From Euphorbia lathyris (Eukaryota > Streptophyta > Magnoliopsida > Malpighiales > Euphorbiaceae), in NCBI RefSeq assembly GCF_963576675.1, contig NC_088916.1, positions 13,740,501 to 13,804,500 of the forward strand: a stretch of 64,000 bases of DNA. Reading direction: 5' to 3'. Within the stretch, counting starts at the first letter, position 1, and each line of letters starts with the position of its first letter. The notes under the pieces were generated by a model that saw only the letters and a program-made list of their open reading frames with translations, searched no databases and was not told the origin of the DNA. A program made the position numbers and the translations under genes. This document shows positions 57,484-64,000 of this stretch, in pieces.

Positions 57484-60400
57484 TTAAGAAACAGAAAACC
57501 GTCTCCTCCTAGGCTTAGTAAGATCAACACCATCCAAATCATCAATTTGAGAAGTATCCTTAGATCCGGATCGAAACGGATTAAGTTTCGCCAAACTCTT
57601 AGACACAGATGAAAACAATCTATTTTTCTTCCCAGTTTTAGTAGCAGAAGAAGTACCTGGAGTGTTATGATTTGTTTTCTGAATGTCATTGATGAACAGC
57701 TTCATCTTCGTTAATTCAGATCTGAGTGCTTCGTTTTCTCTGATCAGAGACACGTCTGTGTGCAATGTTGATGTTTTTTTATTGGCAGCGGCAGTAGGAA
57801 GAGGAGGGATTTGTGGAGTCGTTGGGGTTTCGTCGAGCGCTCCACTGCGGATCATGAGTTGATCGAAGTAAAGAGCGTGTAATACCATTTGTACTGGTAA
57901 TCTTTTGTTTTGTGATGCGTGGAGTCGTGCTTCGTATGATAGTTTTAGTGGATCCATTACACTGCATACTTTCTCTCTTTCTATTTCGTCTAGGTTCGGA
58001 TGAGCCTGCATGCACCAGATAACAATATCATTAACTATTTAAATTACGCTTAATAGTCCGGATTAAATCTGGATAGATAGATGTATTTTATAAGGAAATT
58101 ATTGACAACATGGTAATAATTCAGGGGAAATAGTGCATACTGCACTACGGCAATAGACCATTCATAAATGTCTACAATTGCTTTTGTATACTGGACCATT
58201 ACGGCAGGACCACTGCCGCAATAGTCCCACTTAGGCGCTCTAATGAGCTGTTTTTTACCTCCTCGTTTATTTCCCAACTTAATAAGTTGAGAATAATTTT
58301 CTTAAAGGCCCTTTTTTGGGTTTAACCATCAATAAGCCGAGCCGTTCACAGTGGCGGATTCACAATTTGAGGGAGGGGGGCAAAACTCGCGGATTCAGGA
58401 TTTGAAGGAGGGGGGACAAAAATTTATGTAAAATTTTTTTACACTAATGTTTGTAGTCAAGAGCAAAAATACTCTTAACATTTTTTGTCAGGAGTAATTT
58501 TACCTCTAACGTCTAAAATGGTACAATTTTTCCCCTAATGTTCGTAGCCAATAACAATTTTACCCCCTAACGTTGATAAATTGGATCAATTTCAGACACT
58601 ATTATAACATATAGTCGTTTTTTTTCTTTATTTTGCACCAATTACATATCAATTTGTTCTAAAAAATGATATAATTTTTTGTAATTTAATAATAAAATTG
58701 GAAATTAGTATCTATAAATTCGGTGAATTTTTTGAAATTTTTTGTCTAGCTCGTACAAAAGACAGTATATTTTTAATATTTTTTTCTTATTTTTCTCACA
58801 TCCCAACATATGTTTATGATTTGTTATTGATAAAATAACGCGTGTGTGAAGTGTAAATGACAAGATTCATGACCGAGAAGACAGTTTAATGAATTATTTC
58901 TCAAATTGACCCAATTTATCAACGTTAGGGGCAAACTGTTTTTGGCTTCCAACATTAGAGATAAAATTGCACCATTTTAAACGTTAAGAGTAAAATTGCT
59001 CCTGACCCAAAACGTTAGAGTTATTTTTCCACTTTAGCCTTTTTTTTTGGACGGATTAGATTTTTGTTAGTTTAACCCAGTCCGGCCTGAAGTCAATATA
59101 ACGAAGGCTGGGCTAGATTTGGAGATCTAAACAATGTAATTCTCCCTTATATATGTAAGCCCATTTAGGTTCTACCCGAACCCAACCCTAATACATACAT
59201 TTTTATCAAAATGAAGGACTAAATATTCGAAAAATGAAAACTTCAGGGGTTAATAATCTTATTTTGCCTGCTTAATATTAATCCAGATTTAATCAGCCGT
59301 ACCTTTAGATAGATGTCAATGGCGCGATATAGATCATCGTCAATCTTTCTAGCTGCTTTAGGGATAAGAATGGCAATTCCATTAAATTTCGAAATACTGA
59401 GTTGTTCATGAGTAGCGATCTCAGCCAGATACGAGTCAACTGTTTTCACAACTCGCTGAATCGCCGGCGAACAACTGTCTTTAAAATCGGCACCACCAAA
59501 AACAGCCGTACTCTTCTCCTTCTCAACAAATCCTGAAATTATCTTCCTCACGCTATCCAAATCGCAAAGTCTCTCGCCATCATAAGTGGTAGACACGATT
59601 AGAAGATCATCGGTCGTCGCCTGCTCTAAAATCGACGAGATCCGTTTCTCTAGCTCCGTCTTGGAAGAGGCGGAGGCCTTGAGGAAGATCGCCGCCCGGA
59701 GCAAACAACAGAGGAAATTGATTGAAAATGCAGCTTTATCTGAAGGTAAGATGGAGATCACGTCTTGAAGGACTTCCCGTTGATGAGTTCTAATATCGAA
59801 ATCCTTGAAATCGATGAGTTTGATTGTATTGCCGGAATGATCTCGAACCAGATCCCTCAAATTTCTCTCTGTGTAAGTTATGATTGCACTAGCTATGGTT
59901 GGTGCTTTTGCTCCGCGTTGTTTCATTGCAGAAGTTATTTTTCCTAAGAATTTCACATCTAAAATTGATAGCTCCTCCGTCCACCAGTTGGCCGGCGATC
60001 GGCTCGGAAAGTTTGCTTCGTTGCATATCTGAAACAGTGTAAATTTGATTACGATTTATCTAACATAACATGAAAACAGGTCTTAAGTCCAATCTTTGGA
60101 CTAAATTCTTTTTATTTCAACAAGTGATTTCAACCAATCTGTACGGAAAAAACACCAAAAATAGTGATAATTACGTTAGATTTATATAAGCATTTGCCTT
60201 TTTTCTAGAAAGGTTATATTTAAAGCTTTTCAAACAGTTATTGTAATTATTTGTCTGATAAAATTATCATTTTTATTTATTGTAAACAAAATTATCATTT
60301 TTATTTCCATCAAATATAAATATTATCATTTTTATTTATTGTAAACAAAATTATCATTTTTATTTCCATCAAATATTATCCTCTTTAACATGATTTATAT

Positions 60401-62110
60401 TTCTATAAATCAGGTTAACTGATGAACAAAATTTGGTTACGTTCAATAAATATTTTTATTGTTTTTTATATAAATTATTTTTATTACTTTGTGTATGCAT
60501 TTTTTATTTTATAATGAGATAAGATGCAAAAATATCTCTAATGTTTATAGTTAGGACCAATTTTACATTTAACGTCTAAAATTGTGCAATTATACTTCTA
60601 ATGTTAGCGGCCAACAACAATTTTACCCTAACATTGACAAGTTTGGTTAATTTGAGAAATAATTCATCTACACTCATATGTATCATTTTATCATAATTAG
60701 TAACAGATCATAAATATATGATTAAACTTCAAAAATTCAAATACTTCATCGAATTAATAAATATTAGTTTTCAATTTTATTATTAAATTATAAAATTATG
60801 ATTTTTTTAGAACTAACTGATAGGTAATTTAAGTAGAATAAGAAATAAAATATATATTTTTTATAATAATATTTGAAATTGATCTAACTTACTAACGTTA
60901 AAGGTAAAATTGCTCTTTACTGTCAATATTAGGGATAAAATTGTATCATTTTAGACGTTAAGAATAAAATTGCTTAGCACCGTAAATGTTAAGGGCATTT
61001 TTTTAATCTTATCTCTTTTATAATTTATTTATTAATTAATTTAAAATATATCCATATTAAACATTTTAAATACGATCAGTAATTGTTCAATATAATTTTA
61101 AGAAACACCGGTAACAGCAAACATTTAACAAATTACTGCTAACATCAAGGGAAACTAAAAATAGGCTCACAAGTGTCTCGTTTTATAAGTTGTCTAACCT
61201 AGGCTTAAAGTTACATATATTTTCAAATATGAGATATTTTGAAAAGTGAATATTTCTAATATGAGATATTTTGAAAAGTGAATGCAGTACTAATCTTTCA
61301 ACCAAAATTTAGACTAAAGTTTATACGAACGTTGCGCCATTTTCAACCACAAGTTCTTCAAAACACTTTAAACCCAAAATTAAAATCATAAACGGTGCGA
61401 GATTAAGATTATATAAAAGCATACCTTAATACTAATAACATTAACACATCTCTGAACAATTTTGAGATCTTCAGCAAGAGGAAGAAGATCTTCACACGAT
61501 TTCAAAACAACGACGGCGCCGGAAAAGCTAGACAAAGCAACTTGAGCCAAAAACTCTTCCGTCCGGCTAGCCAGACTGCTATCACAATAAGAATCAGTCA
61601 TCTGAAGATACTCCGAAGCACAACGAAGCGCAGCAACATTATTAACCGTGATTTCAAAATTAACTCCGTAGCAGAACTTCGCTGCTTTCTCAAAAGTTTC
61701 GGCTCCGCCAGGTATATCGGAAACATCGATCGTCGTTACATCAGCTTCTTTTGATTCCACTATCAATTGCCTTATGTAATTGCTCTTCGCAACTAGCATA
61801 AACTGCAAATTAAAGTTAATTTTAGGATTATTGCATAATAATGAACTGGAATAATTGAAATTAACAGGTAAAATTTTGATTTATTCATACCTTATGGAGA
61901 GAGAAACTGGAATCGCCGACTTGAACTAATAGATCCGACGGAATTTCTTGAGAGAAAACCCTGAGATAAATTTAGAAAAATAGGTAATTAAATTGATAAA
62001 TCAATTAATTTCCAACTGAATAATTGAATTCATAATAAACTAAAAAAACGGTTATACCATTGGCCGGTCCTGGCCATGGCGGTAGAGAGTCTGTCGTTCG
62101 GCGCTGCCAT
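57484..62110 (-). CDS. RPT2: RPT2-like BTB/POZ-NPH3 phototropism adaptor
   Basis: Five exons (62110-62058, 61960-61891, 61802-61425, 60028-59303, 58005-57484) join in frame at GT-AG borders, giving 582 residues, close to the 593 of Arabidopsis RPT2. Residues ~16-125 form the BTB domain (RTGQWVFSQEIPSDLLVQVG, SFSLHKFMLVAKSNYIRQL, KFCYGVNFEITVNNVAAL). The NPH3 domain follows (PANWWTEELSILDVKFLGK, SAIITYTERNLRDLVRDHSG, LPSDKAAFSINFLCCLLRAA, TTYDGERLCDLDSV, KTVDSYLAEIATHEQL, AHPNLDEIEREKVCSVMDPL). A coiled coil with ENEALRSELTKMK and a C-terminal tail ending PRRRRFSVS close the protein. S580 sits where the family's conserved C-terminal 14-3-3 site lies. RPT2 works at the plasma membrane with phototropins and NPH3. 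The gene looks intact; introns 3 and 4 (1.4 and 1.3 kb) carry TIR elements. Confidence 0.93.
58354..58425. repeat. 35-bp tandem duplication in intron 4
   Basis: 'gcggattca.*atttga.ggaggggg' occurs twice, starting at 58354 and 58389. The 'gtggcggattca' motif is typical of transposon ends in plants. Confidence 0.55.
58455..59038. mobile_element. MULE-like element in intron 4 of RPT2-like gene
   Basis: Arms built of 'caattttacc.*ctaacg' words, clearly of the 23829 family: left 'caggagtaattttacctcta', right 'agagtaaaattgctcctga'. Ends are degenerate and no target duplication was found. Confidence 0.75.
60263..60378. repeat. 59-bp tandem duplication in intron 3
   Basis: Two nearly identical units of 'attatcatttttatttattg' plus 'tttttatttccatcaaatat', with phase points at 60263 and 60322. 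Confidence 0.85.
60516..61015. mobile_element. MULE-like element in intron 3 of RPT2-like gene
   Basis: 500 bp; ends GAGATAAGATGCAAAAATA and its diverged complement. The exact 9-bp duplication is TTTTATAAT (60507-60515, 61016-61024). It is an older member of the 23829 family, with many substitutions. Confidence 0.9.
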
Positions 62111-62182
62111 TTTTTCAGGCGAGATGAGAAGAAAAAGAGTGTTGAGATGAGAGAAGTATTGTTGTTATTTTGATGGTGGTGT

Positions 62183-62191
62183 GTTTTATAG
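62183..62191 (-). promoter_or_regulatory. TATA box of the RPT2-like gene
   Basis: The minus strand reads CTATAAAAC about 75 bp before the ATG, a fitting distance for a short 5' UTR. CT-rich sequence surrounds it. Confidence 0.55.
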
Positions 62192-63017
62192 ATGGAGAAA
62201 GAGAGATTTTGTTGTGGAAGTTTATCTTTAATCTTTTACTTTGCTATCTAATATGACATTTTCAAGTTTTATTATGATAGTCACTTTTCATTCTTTGGTT
62301 TTATTATATATGGACTATTATGCCCTTTATCTGTTACAAGATACATGCATATAAGATCTTTTACGTCTATCTTCATGTAATTGACAACAAAAAGGCAAGA
62401 GAAAGGGGAAAGGTGTGTATGGGGTAGGTTGAATTGAAGGGTAAATAAGTGACTCTGGTACTTTTACCCGGGTAGGTTCGATTTCAGGTGACATTGTTAA
62501 GGGTGTTTAGTTGCTCATTTTCATTTTTACCTTTTCCTTCAAAATGCAGAGTTGGAGATGATTGGTTAATGACATCATGTTTGTCTTACACTTGAAAAAC
62601 AGTCTTTTACAAAAGCAGGGAATCTCTGTTTTTTGAAAGATCAGTTTTTTTCAACAACAAACAGTAGGTAAACAAACGGATTCTACAAATTTTATAGATA
62701 GAAAAAATATATATTTTTTCTTGAAAGTCTTTCTATGATCTTGAGGCGTTTCATGACCACGGATGAAAATCATTAGTATTAATAACTTTTAATCTAAAAA
62801 ATTAGGATTTCAAAAATGACTATATATTTAATATTACTATAAATTGAAACTAAAAACAGCTCATAATTGTAAAAAAAAATGTAGTTTTATATATGTGTGA
62901 AGAATTTTATATTGGCATATCCATAATCAAAAGATAGAAATAATACCACTATTTATCATTTTTTATACTAATTATCCCAAATACTTTTTCTATACTTTCC
63001 CTCATAATTGTATTTAG
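62192..63017 (-). promoter_or_regulatory. Upstream region of the RPT2-like gene
   Basis: No gene is seen. It is presumed promoter. No specific light-response element is claimed. Confidence 0.35.
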
Positions 63018-64000
63018 GTCTGTAATTGAGCCGAGTTTTGGCTTTCCCAAGTTCAGGTTGTTATAATGTTATCGAGTTCGAGTCGAGCTTTGAGCTCAGA
63101 TCGAGTTTAAATTTGTGTTTGAGCTCATCTCGCTTAGAAGTTCGTTTGTTTACAAACTGCTCACGAGTTAGTTCGTTTATCTTGTTCATTAGCAGCTCGT
63201 TAAAGCATGTTTATGAACAAGCTCGTTTATTGTGTTCGCAAATGAAATAATATCAAATAAAATAATAACATGTTTAGCAAATGAAATAATAAAATTTTAT
63301 ATTTAAAAACATTAAACATCTCCTTTTAATTATTAAATAAAAAATAATATAAGGAGAGTGGGGTGAAAATGAAAACAGAAATGGAAGGCGGAAAAGTGAA
63401 TCCTAAATTATTACTAACTTAATTTATATTTTTACTGTAATATCAAAACAAATGAATTTTGGAATGACTCATATATCAAATTATAATCATTAAATATAAA
63501 TACTATTTGATATTATTCACGAGCTTCTATCGAGTTTGTTCACGAGTCTTTCTGTCAATGCTATTCGTGAATATTATAATCGAGTTTGTTCATAAACTTG
63601 TTCACGAACCTATAATCAATCTTAATCGCGAACCGAGATTTGTCGTGCTCAAACTTAGTTCGATTTGGTTTCAATTTATAAACAAACCGCTCGCGAACAC
63701 AATTTAGAAACTTCCATTTCTGTTTTCATTTTCACCTCACTCTCCTTATATTATTTTTTATTTAATAATTAAAAGGAGCTGTTTAATGTTTTTAAATATA
63801 AAATTTTATTATTTCATTTGCTAAACATGTTATTATTTTATTTGATATTATTTCATTCGCGAACACAATAAACGACCTTGTTCACAAACATGCTTTAACG
63901 AGCTGCTAATGAACAAGATAAATTGTGTTCGCAAGCGGTTTGTTTATAAATTGAAACCAAATCGAACTAAGTTTTTATCGAACTGACCTTTCAATATCTT
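63018..64000. mobile_element. Compound inverted-repeat element, cut by window end
   Basis: Arms 63165-63410 and 63715-63925 (inverted) are nearly identical over more than 200 bp, including 'ttcattagcagctcgttaaa' and 'cctcactctccttatattat' with its complement. A second inverted pair, 63655-63706 against 63925-63975, brackets the right arm. 'gttcacgag/ctcgttta' words recur throughout. The left end near 63018 ('ctgtaattgagccgag') may be its terminus; the right end is outside the window. Confidence 0.7.

Overview
The window looks like a chromosome segment from a eudicot plant. It is AT-rich, has spliced plant genes with short GT-AG introns, and is crowded with plant-type retrotransposons, LINEs and Mutator-like (MULE) non-autonomous elements. 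The family and species cannot be fixed from the sequence alone. Only three loci look like host genes: a tandem pair of LRR receptor-like (pseudo)kinase genes (17.1-19.1 kb and 26.4-28.4 kb, both minus strand) and an RPT2-type BTB/POZ-NPH3 gene (57.5-62.1 kb, minus strand).

Region 1 (1-16.3 kb): a MULE (31-774) is followed by a decayed Ty3/gypsy element of the Tat type on the minus strand (972-16279; 296-bp LTRs, TTAAT target duplication). Its minus-strand genes are gag, protease, an RT lacking its catalytic core, two RNase H domains and integrase. Downstream lies a 121-bp tandem array, then two genes in the opposite orientation (plus strand), one with three exons, each preceded by a TATA-like box. 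A younger Ty1/copia element (8189-13237, ACCAC duplication, initiator-Met tRNA primer site) sits inside the RNase H region and has itself lost nearly all of its coding part.

Region 2 (16.3-29.9 kb): a tandem segmental duplication carries the two receptor-kinase genes. Paralogous empty sites indicate that the gypsy element, the 31-774 MULE and the 24726-25735 MULE all arrived after the duplication. Copy A looks intact. Copy B has lost the ATG (now ACG) and its last residues.

Region 3 (30-57 kb): gene-poor DNA with many terminal-inverted-repeat elements. Eight elements in the window have exact 9-10 bp target duplications, and three nested insertions can be read. There is also an 8-bp-TSD hAT MITE, two SINE-like pieces, two degraded LINE fragments, a MULE transposase fragment and a nearly complete but multiply interrupted L1-type LINE (49242-54702).

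Region 4 (57.5-64 kb): the five-exon RPT2-like gene, with a related TIR element in each of its two long introns, a TATA box just upstream, and a large compound inverted repeat running off the window end.

Most of the sequence is therefore a record of insertion, nesting and C-to-T decay. The functional genes are the photoreceptor-signalling adaptor (RPT2-like) and at least one membrane pseudokinase.
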